A stretch of 64,000 bases of DNA from Bugula neritina (taxonomy: Eukaryota > Bryozoa > Gymnolaemata > Cheilostomatida > Bugulidae): contig OZ037767.1 of assembly GCA_964035545.1 (NCBI GenBank), positions 27,633,628 through 27,697,627 on the forward strand, written 5' to 3'. Position 1 is the stretch's first letter. Every line of letters starts with the position of its first letter. Under the pieces are notes generated by a model. It was not told the DNA's origin. It saw nothing but the letters and a program-made list of their open reading frames with translations, and did no database searches. Positions 37,701-50,700 of the stretch are shown piece after piece. The position numbers were made by a program, and so were the translations under genes.

Positions 37701-40700
37701 AGAGTTATGCGAATAAGGTGAAGGACACATGCAATATGATAATGGACAGGGTGAATAGTTGGCGTAAATTCTTCAGCAGAAGCTCTGTAACCAAGCTACA
37801 GGAGTGCTTGGATAACTTGCGCTACTGTATAGGTACGAGTGTCTTAAATCTACAAGTTGTATATTGATATGCAATACAGATATAGAACTCATGCTTAATG
37901 CTAGAGATCATGGTAAACCATTTAATATGTAGAGCTCATGGTAAATCTCTGTTAATGTTGAAGCTCATGGTAAATCAGGGTAGCTAGCAATCTATTTTAT
38001 GTATACTAACTTTGAAATTGTAAATTGAAGCATTTGGTCAACGCTTGGAATTTCTGTTCCTCTCAGATGGTGTCTCTAAACAAATGGAAGCTATCAAGAA
38101 GCACTCATCACAGCAAAGAAAGTTACAGGAGGAGCGTGCTCAGAGGCAGGAAGAGTTGAGACGGCAGAGTAATATCCAGTCTCAGCATGTGCCGAGACAG
38201 GGTCAATCTCAGATACCTGGTCAGTTACACGCAGACAGAATACATGTACCTACACAGCAACAGTTACACGCAGACAGAACACATGTACCTACACAGCAAC
38301 AGTCACACACAAACAGAGCAACACATGTACCTACACAGCAACAGTCACACACAGACAGAACACATGTACCTACACAGCAACCGTCACACGCAGACAGAGC
38401 AACACATGTACCTACACAGCAACAGTCACACACAGACAGAACACATGTACCTACACAGCAACAGTCACACACAGACAGAACACATGTACCTACACAGCAA
38501 CAGTCACACGCAGACAGAGCAACACATGTACCTACACAGCAACAAATAGGAACACCAGGAGCTAGATTGGAACCTAAGCCTCTTTCTGGTGAGGTTTATA
38601 CTTCACTCACCCACTTACTCACTCACTCACTCACTCACTCACTCACTCACTCACTCACTCAGGTTTATACTTACTAGTCTTTAAAATAACTTGTTTTTAT
38701 GTGGAAGGCATTTTTCAAGGTTGCTGGCTAACTTGATAAAAGCATCTGCAATTCATCTAAACATTTTCACAGTACAGTACAGATAGTGGGACTAATGAAG
38801 CTCTCATTTTATTGAGTCTCTACTTTTTCTCAATACCAATCAATCATTGTGCTGTGGAATATGGAGTTTATGCTTAGCATATTCAGGTTGAATAACAATA
38901 TTTTTCAATGATTGTCACAGCAAAATCAGACAGTTTTATTATAAATGATATTAGGTAGATTTGTTTGGTAGTGCTGTTAGGGTTATTTAATAGCAAGATG
39001 TTGTTTGTATTATGTTATAATAATGTGTGCTTTGGTGTCACCTAGATATTGGATGTCATCAGAATGACTTACTAGTATTCCTGAAGCTTAACGAGTTAGT
39101 CAAAGAGGCACAGAACGCTGGGACATCTCTCTCTTCGAACCCTCGTGTGAGTTTATGATGTGACCCAGTTGATGGTAGAAGAGCGTGCGAGTTTATAATG
39201 TGACCCGGTTATTAGTAGAAGAGAGTGCGAGTTTATAGTGTGACCCAGTTAATAGTAGAAGAGAGTGTGAGTTTATGATGTGACCCAGTTAATAGTAGAA
39301 GAGAGTGTGAGTTTATAATTTGACCCAGTTAATAGTAGAAGAGAGTGTGAGTTTAGAATGTGACCCAGTTAATAGTAGAAGAGAGTGTGAGTTTAGAATG
39401 TGACCCAGTTAATAGTAGAAGAGAGTGTGAGTTTATACTGTGACCCAGTTAATAGTAGAAGAGGGTCAGAATTTATATTGACTAGTTGTACATGTCTATT
39501 TATCAATTAGAGTAAATTCACATTAGGAATTATTATAACTTTAGTCATTTTAAAATAAGAAAGAGAAGGCTAATCCAATATCATACATACAGCAGATATT
39601 TTGACTAAATCTCTTACAGTTTTCTAATCGAACCATTTTGAAGTTGTGTTTACTTCATGTTTTTCTGTGTTTTTATTAGCTGATAGCGATCATATATATT
39701 TGCTAAAATAGTTTGAGTGAATTAAAAAAATTTAGCTTTGTTTTATAGACTAAGAAGTTGAGAATGGAGGTGCAGAAAGCTGTGTCCATCACTATAAACT
39801 CCATCTCAGATCAAAGTGTTACGCTGACCAAAGATAAGTTCCACACTTTGGTCAAGTTAATTAAGGGGGAGTCCATACAGATTGGTAGAGACACCCTATC
39901 TACTCATGGAAGTCCTGAAGCTATCTTGTTTTGCCAGAATCTGATTGCTAAGAAACTGGTTGTGAGTAGATTACAATGTCTTGGAGTTGTGTTATCTATC
40001 AGTCATGTCCACTAACATTAGTCGCATGGTTACGTACATACTCCATTCTATTAGCCTATAAGGATAACATATGCACATTTATAATTACGCTAATTACTGT
40101 ATTGGTATCACTCATGTTACCTGTGTTACCTGTAAATATTTACATAGCATTGATAATCTAATGCCAAGTTAATTATACTCATACTCATAAGTAAAGTCAT
40201 GTTGACTTACGTTCTACGTAGCTTAAGTCACATGCACCTTCATAGGTCAAGTCATGGACCTGAATGAGTTAAGTCATGCTGACTTATATTTATATCTCAG
40301 GAACAAGCGGATAGCCAAGTGTCCTCTAAGGCCACGACTGCGTCCCCCTATGCCGCTGTTATTATTAGCCTGATGAACTATAGTCCTCTGATGAAAGACC
40401 TGATACTCGCACACTTCTACATACAGTGCCCCTACCTCGTACCATACTATCCTGCTCGCCAAGAATCTCAGTCCGCTGAGGACTACTTCAGGTAGGCGTG
40501 TCTTGCTTTTGGCAGGTTATGAGCTCTACTGCAGGTAGATTTAGGTGCTCCAGAGCAAAGACTGCATTAAAATATCTCAAACTATTTGATGATATACATT
40601 TCATACTATAATGTTGCTTATACTATAATGCTGAATATTATAAACTATTTCAAAAAGGTAACTCAATGCTTCTCAACTTTTGACATGGCATTTGAGTCTC

Positions 40701-41147
40701 TGATTGATAGTATAAACTGGAGTGGTTTAGACTTGTATATTTCATTGTAGTTCTCTTGGATACAAAGTTTCCAGTTCTGGTGAAATTGAAGCCCAAGACT
40801 TGTTCATAAAGCGAATTCTGGGACTAACTAAGCTCTTTTCATCTTGCATGATAGCTAAAGCAGTGGATGGGACAGGAAATACCCGATTCGGTATAGACCA
40901 GGGGTGGGCGTGGCTGGCTAAGCTGGTCAACTTGCGACCCCACCCAGCTACCACGGCTACTGTTCTTGGTGGCTTTTTGGCAGTCTGCGGAAAGAAGTTC
41001 ACTGAAATATATGGGAGGCAAGCCTATAAACTGTTGAGGTTTCTGAAGATTCAGTATATTCCATTGATATGTGACATGGGGAGTGAAGGGGATGGCGGGG
41101 CAACTGAAAGATTGAAGTTGTCGCTGGATTCACTCATATCTCGTTAA
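34702..41147 (+). CDS. GLE1: GLE1, nucleoporin and mRNA export factor
   Basis: Exons: 34702-34770, 34908-34959, 35169-35578, 36231-36379, 36586-36646, 36748-36836, 37391-37509, 37695-37832, 38067-38588, 39046-39146, 39749-39961, 40301-40491, 40751-41147; 2,511 bases, 836 residues, all phases closing. GLE1 with IP6 activates the DEAD-box ATPase DDX19 at the cytoplasmic face of the nuclear pore during mRNA export. Exons 36231-37509 code for a long charged coiled coil (for example EEAERKKAEHERY), as in GLE1. The C-terminal helical domain is recognisable in DLILAHFYIQCPYLVPYYP, DYFRSLGYKVSS and GWAWLAKLVNLRPHPATTAT. Exon 38067-38588 contains an 8-unit coding minisatellite not known in GLE1. The intron after exon 2 begins with GC instead of GT. 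Confidence 0.93.
36837..37120 (+). repeat. 39-bp minisatellite made of splice-donor units in GLE1
   Basis: Seven full 39-bp units plus a partial one. Each starts GTAAGTATCTACAGGAAGTG or GTAAGTGACTACAGGAAGTG and ends GCTACAG, so every junction reads CAG/GTAAGT, a near-perfect donor. The first GTAAGT is the true donor of exon 36748-36836. The array holds eight consecutive strong donors. Confidence 0.95.
38222..38542 (+). repeat. Coding minisatellite in GLE1 (13/14-residue units)
   Basis: Eight in-frame units of 39 or 42 bp coding QSHTDRTHVPTQQ, with an optional extra Ala (RATHVP). They sit between the coiled coil and the C-terminal domain. Unit length is a multiple of three, so the frame is preserved. 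The region is probably a flexible Gln/Thr/His-rich linker. Confidence 0.95.
38603..38661. repeat. CTCA microsatellite next to a GLE1 donor
   Basis: About eleven ACTC/TCAC tetramers, beginning some 15 bp after the donor at 38589 and flanked on both sides by GGTTTATACTT. Confidence 0.9.
39147..39470 (+). repeat. 40-bp minisatellite beginning at a GLE1 splice donor
   Basis: About eight 40-bp units of the form GTGAGTTTATAATGTGACCC then AGTTAATAGTAGAAGAGAGT. The first GTGAGT is the true donor of exon 39046-39146. Most later units keep GTGAGT; two read GCGAGT. Confidence 0.92.
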
Positions 41148-41720
41148 GAATTCTTTTGGAATACATCTCTTAGCACTTGTATAAATCTGGTAAAGAAATC
41201 TTGATTTGTGGTGAAATTAAGCATTGTGGTTCAACAATAATCGTCTTGAGAAGACTTGCCATTTGCTATAGTATGGCGTTTTTTTATAATATCTTTTTTG
41301 AAAAATATGGCTGCGTGTCTCTTTGCTTACCAATATTTTATTGACATCACATACAAATGACAATAAGGTTGACAAAAAGTTTTCTTTCTAAATTTTATAG
41401 CTTCATGCTCTATTAAAGTTTTATGATACAACTATATAATAGCAGCTGTCTATTTTTATTTATTTTTCTTTACTTTCTTCAACTTTTTCTTCTTTTTGCC
41501 TGTGAATAGGAGTAACCAGTTCGCTTTAAGGTTGTAAAATAAATCAAAGATTTATAGGTGAATATTTTGGATTTGTTTTGCAGAAATATTAAAAGAGAAC
41601 ACAGCTGATGAGTTATATTAAACTTGATGTAGGCTTATAAACCAACTGTTGATAGATTTAGAGTGAAAATATTCAAACATTATTGTTAATAAATAGCTTA
41701 ATTTTAATTTATGCTCTTAC
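41148..41720. other. Convergent 3' ends of GLE1 and the lectin/WSC receptor
   Basis: A plus-strand AATAAA at 41538-41543 (for GLE1) lies beyond a minus-strand AATAAA at 41455-41460 (for the receptor). If both are used, the two transcripts overlap by roughly 100 bases or more. No other plus-strand AATAAA was noticed nearer the GLE1 stop. Confidence 0.5.
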
Positions 41721-44700
41721 TTAGTCATCTGAAAGCTTGCCTGTATTGTCCGTCCACCCTGATTCTGATATAGGTACTGCAACCGGCTCCTCCTCAACTT
41801 TCTCTTCTACTTTAGTTGGATGTTCACCAAAACTAGGGCTCAGCTTCGATGTGAATTGAAGTGAAGACTTGGCATTTTTATTCTCAAACACTTTTGGTTT
41901 CTTACTCTCATTTTTGGTAGCCTTGTTGGGTGTGGAAAGGCTTTGTTTTTTAGATTTCACTTTTGTTTTTTTCCTAATCTTAGGGATACCGTTTGCATTT
42001 TCGGTACTTTCAAATGACTTGGTTGATGTTTGCCCAAAATCTTCTACTATTATACTTGGCACTGAAAACCTTGGGATATTGTTGAAAGAGCTTCTATTAA
42101 TAGATAACTGGCTCTGTCTCTCTCCTATAAAGTCACTGGCATTAGATTCTATACTCTTACTGTCATTATCTACCTCATTGTCATCCTTTGCTTGAGGGCT
42201 ATGAGTATCTGTTTCACCCAGCTTCTCAGTAGCATCTGTAGAATATGATTTTTCTTTTGAACTTTCCTTTTTCTCTAGACTATCTGGGATTTTTCCATGT
42301 TTTGGGTTTAAAGTTGCCTCTGTGCTGTAGCTTCCTGATTTAGCTTTAATTGAGTTTCTGTGAATCTGACTTAGTGACTGCAGCTTCACAGAGTCATCTA
42401 AGGTTGAGTCATCTAGTGGATCCCACATTAGCTGTGTATCCACATTGAAGTTCAGCAACTCTTCTGATTCAGTCAGGGACTTCTTGCTATCACTGTGGAA
42501 TCGGACCTTACTTGTTTCTCTTGAACTTTCCTTGTAAAAGTTTTGCTTTGGTGGATTTTTAGTTTTGATTTGGCTGGTTTCTTCTTGTTTGGAAGTTAGT
42601 TCAGTTTGTGTTTCTATCTCCATTGGAAAGTCTGTTTGTACCATTGATGATGTTGTACGTAGAATTGGAATATTTGTCTGCACCGTAGACGTTGTAGTTT
42701 TCAGTGCTGGTAATGTTAGTCTATGACTCTTCAGTTTTTGTTTCTCATCAAATGATGTAGAAGAACGTAGCTTTACATCATCAAGAGAGGTTGATGTTCC
42801 AAACTGTTTGGATTTAGCCTCTTCTATTGTAAAAGAATCCATCTTCGGTTTCTGCGTTTGTTCTTGTTTAGTAGCTGCGTTGGCCTCAGCTTTGACAGGT
42901 ATGCTGATTTCTGGCGTTCTAGAAATTTCTAAATACTCTGCCGTGAGCGATGCTCTTATCCGGTCTAAAAACAAAAAAAATTCTTGTGAGTTTATAGTCG
43001 CCATCCCTGTGAGAAACCCCTGGTGGAACGGTTATTTTTTGCTAAATAGGGCTAAGGTATTATTCAGATGGGGCACAATAGCAATTATGAGTGGGTGCTC
43101 TTTCTAGCATCACCAATGGCCCTTGTCAGGGTTCAAACCCATGACTTCGTGTTTATTAAGTAAACGCTCTAACCCCTAGACCAGGGCTGCTCGATCTAAA
43201 AACAAAAAACATTTTCAAATTGCAATTCTTTTCCATACATGTTTTAATAATATGAGGTGTTGAACTAGTTTACTATAATATTGAAAGAAGTAATTAATCA
43301 ATTCAGAAAATACTTTATAGCCTCCAACAAGATAATATTATACTTTCATGGATATTGATATATTGTATATAAATTCGCATACCTTTGGTAGAGTAGTAGC
43401 TGCTGTGGGTTGAGCTAGTTGCTTTGGCTAGACTATTTATATCCAGCATTCTCGATGGCCCTTGAGATGGACTTGTGTCTTCCAGCGTAGCTCTCTTAGG
43501 TTGCTCTATCTCATCAAATCCTTGCTCTGATAAATTCATACAGTTACCAAGTGTCAACCGCTGATGAATTGCAGCAAACCATAAAGCCATTAAATTCATT
43601 CAAATATCTGCATCTATGCAAGCTGCATGTTACTTTGTATTTAGTGGTAACAAGCAAGATTGCACTTATAGGTATATGTTTTATTAACTGAAGAAAAATT
43701 GATAATATTTTGTAGTTCTAGTTTACCAGTTTTGAACTTTTCACCCTTCCGTTCATTATGCCAGGTAAAAGCTGCATATGCACCTATCATCTACAACACA
43801 AAGATGTTGAGCATTGTATTCCTACTAATAAATTATGTAATGTGATTAGAGAAGGTTATCTAAACAATATACTGGTCTATTGCCAGATTAGGCTCAGAAA
43901 AAGTGATTTTTTTTGACTAAGCAATAAAAATTATATTACTTTTGTTTAGCTACATAATATATTACTTCTTGTTTTTGGTTAAAAACTAGATAGAGCTACT
44001 TAATTTTTTTACTGTAAAAAGAATTATGACTCAAAGTGTTTTTATAAACTCTTACCATCATGGCGACTACACCTATGCTAGCTATCATTGGGATATATTT
44101 TCTCCAAGAAGTTGTGTCCTCTTCATCAGCAACCAGAAATTGTGCTACTCCAGCATATCTGCTTTCTGGAAAACAAAATGACTGAATTGCTTGCGCATGT
44201 TTTAAATGCTTGTCTACTTTTCTAATATAAAAATAGCAATAGAGACAGCAACTTCTATTATGTCATTTTATAATAGACTTCCCTAGATGTAGTTTTAAAA
44301 TGCATATATGTCTGATGTAGTTGTGAAATACCGCTGTCTCCGTAATCAAGGCTAGAAGCTGTAGATCTTAGAAACTCTGTTCCAGTAAAATAGTATGTTT
44401 TAGTTACATAACATATGATATAATTTATTCTGGATGTAATAATAACTTACTAACTAACATAGTTTATATTGGATATAATGGCAAAATCTCACTTAAGTCT
44501 TTTAAACAGCCAAAATTATTTTAACAAATCAACTGGATTTGTATAAAACATTGACAAGTAGGAAACAAACATCTTTCTGATTGCTAAGAATAAGTGTAAG
44601 CGTCCTACCTTCAAGGCATTGACCATTAGGAAACACCCAATTTAAAGTGTCGAATGAGCAAAAAGCATAAGTTGATCGCTTGCCATTGGCTAGAGTGGTA

Positions 44701-47700
44701 CCTTCTGGGCAACTACAAAGTCAATTGCATCTGTAATTAATAGAATTTTACAAGCTGCGACTTGTTATTTAGTTATTTCCTTTAGTTGCGCAGTTTAAAA
44801 TTTTTGTCCTTGTGCTGTAGCTTTTTCACACATCCAATAATTTCTTTTGTATGTGGCAAAGCGCCAGAGCACTTGAAAATAGTTCATCATGCAAAAGGCT
44901 GTGTTAGAAAAGCCAACAAACCTGAGCATCTTGCGAGAGAGCAACGGCCATCTTAATTTGTAAAAACTTGCATAATACTGAGGATCTGCGTATTCATAAC
45001 TTGGGTGAAGGTTTTCAGAAGAATTCTCAAACCCGGGAATATATCTTGGACACTGCACATCTGTTAACAGCAAATACATTCTATGTCATCATTCATTGCA
45101 ACATATTCGGTATGTTAATCCATAACAATGTATTATAACTCAAGTTAAAATTAATCACTGTAGATAGTAGTTTAAAGTTGAAAAAAGCTTTTTCAGTGAC
45201 TCAGCTACAGTAACTACATTTTATATGCCACAGAAAAACAAAAAAGAATATAACATGGCTCAGTAAAACCGTTTCATTGACTCTTCTTATCTAGTTTTTA
45301 GCAGAGTTTCAGCCAATCATGCGACTGCTTAGAACTTCATCTAAGGTATGTATAGTTGTGGCTACTTTAGAAAGTACATACACTATTAAACCACTAACTT
45401 GTGGTTTTTGAAATCAGCATGTTCAAATCAAACTTTAAATAAGGAGACACAAGTAATGGGGAAGTTTATTATATAAGGAAATGAGGACTATAATATAGGA
45501 ATAAGGAAATTATATACAATAAGGAATTTTCCATTATACCTACATATAATATAACGAATACTGATCAGCATCACATTAAACTCTTACATAGTTGAGTTCT
45601 TCATATACAAAAACTCTCTTACAACACACTTGGCATGAAACAGGTGAAAGTTTTATACGTCATCAAGGAATTTATTTAGGGCTGAAGCTAGTACACAGAG
45701 CAATATTGCCCTTTTTCCTAGCAGTTGAAGCAATTCATCCAAGAAAATCTGTTCTGTGTCACCGAGCACTAATAAAGTGTAACTTACAAACACACTTGTC
45801 GAAGGGAGTTGCCAACTCCCATTCACCACTAGTCATGCAGACTGCCGTTTGAGGTTTGGTGCGCCACTCTCTCTTTTCCAGGCACTCGTAACTCACAGTA
45901 TCTCCCCGAATCATTTCTCCCTGCACAGGTTGTGGTCTGGCATTCTTGAAGTCCGGAAAGTTGTTTGAACATTTGACAACTAGTAAATGCAATAGTATAG
46001 AAATTGATATGCAGTCAGATATCTTTTGAACATCTAATTTATAAAGCTTCATCAATAGATGCAAAAAAATTCATTATTTCCATAACTCTTGCGCACGTAT
46101 TATATTTCTTGGACAGTGATTTTAATAGCGATTGTGAAATATTGTATACATTGGTTAGATAATATATGATATCTTGCTACTAGCATAATATATAATATAT
46201 TGCATATTTAATTCAAACCTCTGTATGTTTACATATGAAGTGCATAAACTTATATTAACAGTAGATACTTGCTTACGATTATAACTAGAGTAAATAAACC
46301 TTTCCCATATATTGACAAAATAATGTAATTAGAGTAGGTATATTTACTGCACACTTACCTTTATTCATATCTAAGATAAATAATAATACACTTACTTGTA
46401 CACGTAACTAGTGTAGGTTTGCTGACATTTCCATCCCACTTCAGCGTATCCAAACACCTGTACTGAGGATAGGATTCACCAGCTGCTACACTTGATGGAA
46501 ACGCACACTCCAGCTGCATAGATTCTCCAACAAGATTCAACCCTGTCCAGATATAGCCAGCAGGTGGTTCTGGTGGTCTTACACACTTCTGATCCTCCAT
46601 ATCTAGTAATAGTAGCTAACCAAATTCAGCTTTTAACTGTTTACACAAAAGCTTTAGGCTTTTTAGTAGTGCTGATATAGGGTTTGTGAATTATGGTTAA
46701 AATATATTTAATATATATTTGCTATAAATCATTGCACTTGAAAAGCTATGAAGTTGTAAGTATATATCATAATAATAATTAGTTATACAATCAACATTTA
46801 CTTTAAGTAATAATAAATTATAAACTAAAATAATTATTTCTGGAAAGCTGTATGCTAGTTGGACATGACTATATTTCACAAATTTGCTTACTCTGTATAT
46901 GCAACCACAATCACATTAGACGTAATATTGCTTGTGCTAGTAAATTTTAACTATTTGGCATAGAAAACATAGAGTATAGCTTTTATAGATTATTCCACAG
47001 ATAAATTCTGCATAAATATCTACAAATTTCACGTGCATACTAACTAATAAATATGATATAATTACTATTACGCCTGCCTGCATTATAATTACGAGAGATA
47101 AAATGAGTTAACATGAAGTTTAACTGGCATAAACTAAGCAACCGAAACCCTTGTGCTGAAAGGTAGTACAAGACAATTGTTTTTTTTTAAATTTGGTCTG
47201 CTAAAAATTGTAAGCTGGTAGAGTTGTCTAATCATGGGTAAATAGATAACTTCTGTAATATATTTTACATGCTTTGTCTCTCCGCATATATTTTTAATAG
47301 TAGATAAATTAGATATTAAACTCCCTACAAATGAAAGTTTTTTTGGCAACTGTAAAAAAAGGAAAGCATAATTATGATGGGCTGAGACCTATAAGTCTGT
47401 CAACCAACTTACTGAAGGTGTCGAAATACTCTACATAGTGATTGGCATCGCTGCAATAGTCGTCTGCTACTTTATCTGTCTGCTGCCGGCCTCCTGCCAG
47501 ACAAGTTAACCTTTCTGATGTCACCATTCTCCCGTCATCACCCAGTCCTGTAACACATCTCTAAGCTCACCAGTATATCTAACATGAGAAACTCTGGTTG
47601 CTATCTCAATGCCCCCCCCCCCCCAGGAAAGAGTTTTTTATAAAGCAGATTGGCCTTCTTTTATGACAAAAGGGTAATTGTAACTGGATGCTCCTTAATA

Positions 47701-50700
47701 TAATATATAGTATGCTACTACTTTTTACTGTTCACTCTAATTTCATTGCAGATTTATATATAATTATATACACATCTGTCAAAACTTGATGAAAACCCAA
47801 GTTTTCTTCACTAACACAATTATCAAACTCTTATGATACAGAGCTGTAAGTAATAGCAATGCAACCAGTTCATTGCAATATTTGAAATCTTAGTAGAGCT
47901 ATGATTTGTATAAACTGTACACTCTTACCATGCATATACTTAACGAGGTACGGGTAACCCCATTGCCGGCAAATTCTCAGACTATCCAGGAAGTGACTGG
48001 TGCCTGTAGCCTTAGCTCTACTAGTTTTATCTCTTTTGTAGCAACCAAGGGAGTAGTTCACAGCTATAAATGAATTTGCAGGTAAAATCATTGAGGATAA
48101 CAACATTCTACATGTTTGTTTGTTTGTTTGTTTGTTAATGTGTTAATGTATCTAGGGTTTTAAATTGATGAATTTTTTTTTCTAAAATCAACTGTCACCC
48201 AGAAGAGATGAAATACCTTTCTGCATGTCTGAGTAATTCTCAGCCTCATCTAAGCTATTCATCGATTCACCGAGCAGTTCAATCCTCATTATCGGTTTAC
48301 TTGTATACGTGTTTACTCTTAGTTTCAGCTTGGTTGCTATGACAGCAGTACTGAATGCAATCACAGCCAAATCTTCCTCATCTTCAATATTAACTTTTAC
48401 CTGCGTTATGAGCTCACAGTTACAATAATTTCTATATTCAACAGTCTATTTAGTTTTATCAAGTATGAGAACTGCTGCTGAGGTTAGGTTACAAAGCTGA
48501 TCACATAAATGCAAAAAGTTGCATTCATATATAATATATAAGAATAATGGTTTGAAAATGTTTGCCACACTTCAATGTATACTGAACCCATATACCGTAG
48601 ATTAATGGGAGTTATGCTAACATGGCTGCTTTGCTTATAATGATTAGTATTAAAAGCTGTTTCACCAAATCACAAAAATCTCAACAAGCTGCTAAGAAAC
48701 TATACACAGCACTGGAAGTTTACTCAAAGCAAAATTATATAAACATGCAGTTATAATCCATAGACATACATTGTAGTCCAAATCATGCCATTCATTGGCC
48801 ACTGTACAGTAAGAGATGTTGACGTCCTTGACATAGCCCCTGGGAAAGTTGAAGGAGTTTGTCAAAGCCACATCATAGTCTCCTCTACCTAAACAGATAT
48901 TATAATATTATTCCTGTGTATGCTATGGCAATAATCAGCATAGAACAAAACTTTAAATGCAATATACAGAAGAACCTTAACATTATCCGTAACTAAGGTT
49001 TTACTCAACAATATGTTATAAATATTTGCTACTGACTCTTGCTTTGCTGTTTCCTGCCATATTTAAATGTCTGTTGCATGACTCACCTAATATCTTTATA
49101 CCTCTGAGTAGGTACACATGAGGTAGGGAGATGACAACTTCTTTTGTTCCAGGTGGAAACTGGTATCCAACACCTTGGAAACTGAGTGTGTTGTTGGAGA
49201 ATAAGTTCTGTCTGTATTGAGTTGTCCAAGGAGTAGGGGGTCCTCCACTGCCTTCGTATTTCCAGTCAGTGATTGGTTTGTATCCAAAGCCATAATTGGG
49301 AACTAAAACCAAATGAAATAATATCTTATTTGAAAGAATAAAATAAAACATGACATGCAATTGGAAAAAGAATGTGGGAATTTATATAAAAAGCAAAAAT
49401 AGTAGGTTTTGCATTTTCTTCAATTTATTAAGTATTTTATTAGCAGCATGGAACACAAATGTTGTTGATTTAGTATATGAAAACTGCTAAAAGTTGAACA
49501 TATAAATTAAATGAGTTTGCAATAATACAATGCACATGAACTACACACATACATTACTTCCTGTATGAGGTCATTCTTTATGATATACATACCATTGTTA
49601 CAGTAGACTTTGATAGACTGAGCTTCATTCACAGGTGACTTAATGCGGTAAGGGCCGTAATAATATGCTCCATTTCGCCATAAATCAACACAAGAACTGG
49701 CCAGCATGTGATACGAGCCTTAAAAATGTTGAAATATAAGCTTGAAAATTTTGTAGAATAGGGTTGAAAAATTTGATCTTTTTTTCTCACATGTTATTAT
49801 TGTTTAAAATCTTCAAGAGTAGAGGTAAGAAAATAAAGCTTAGACTGCTCATGGGTTTGAACTGCACTTGCCTAAAGTAAGAGAAATATATGATTTTAAA
49901 ACAAAGCTCTAACTGTTCACAAAATAATTGCTTTTCACTTGAAAAAATATGCAAATTCTAGCACATTCTTTATTTGTATTGCTGCATAAATATATTAAGA
50001 GGTGATAATTACTGAGGTTGAATGTCCTCACAAGATGTGATACAGAAGGACATTGGTGAATGCTTAATGGATCAGGGCAAGGGGAAAAGCATAGCTTGGC
50101 ATTTTCACTGATTGTAGGAGTTTCAACTAAAACAGATACTTCAAGTAAACGAATTTATTTTGAAAATGTACAATGGACAATCTTTGTGAATAGCAATTTA
50201 CTCTTGCGCTGTGTATATGGTAATACATTTGTTGTATAATATAGTAATACAATTATTGTATATTATCATACAACCTGTATATAACCATCCTACCATTAGA
50301 GGAGCAGTAACACTTGGAGTTGCTTATGAACGCCAGCTCTGCCTCAGCACCTCTACAAAGCTCTACACAACCAAATATGTTTAGAAATCTGGAATCCTCT
50401 TTTATAAGTAGAAAATCTGAGTTATAAAGTCGAAGCTGGAATTCCACATCGCTGATAGCTCTACAGCCTGTATAACCTGATAGTATATAAGAATAAAATA
50501 TGTTTTTTTATTCTTATATTATGCTTATATGTTTTTCAATATACGTGCAGAACATTAATCAAATGAGTTCTTCATATTACAAGAATACACTGAAAACCTT
50601 CACTTTATTTTAGCGGGATACATCAAGTATATTTTATTTAGTATATACAGCATGTGTAGAATGTTTGTACTGAACAGAACAACATAAAAATGTTCACAGA

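Noticed and set aside
38187-38549. Alternative 120-codon plus and 83-codon minus frames over the GLE1 coding repeat
   Set aside because: They are shadows of the coding minisatellite; the GLE1 frame alone continues into conserved exons on both sides.
43110-43192. Functional tRNA gene on the minus strand
   Set aside because: A and B boxes are present, but the anticodon stem and acceptor stem do not pair and the segment is the head of a SINE with target duplications.
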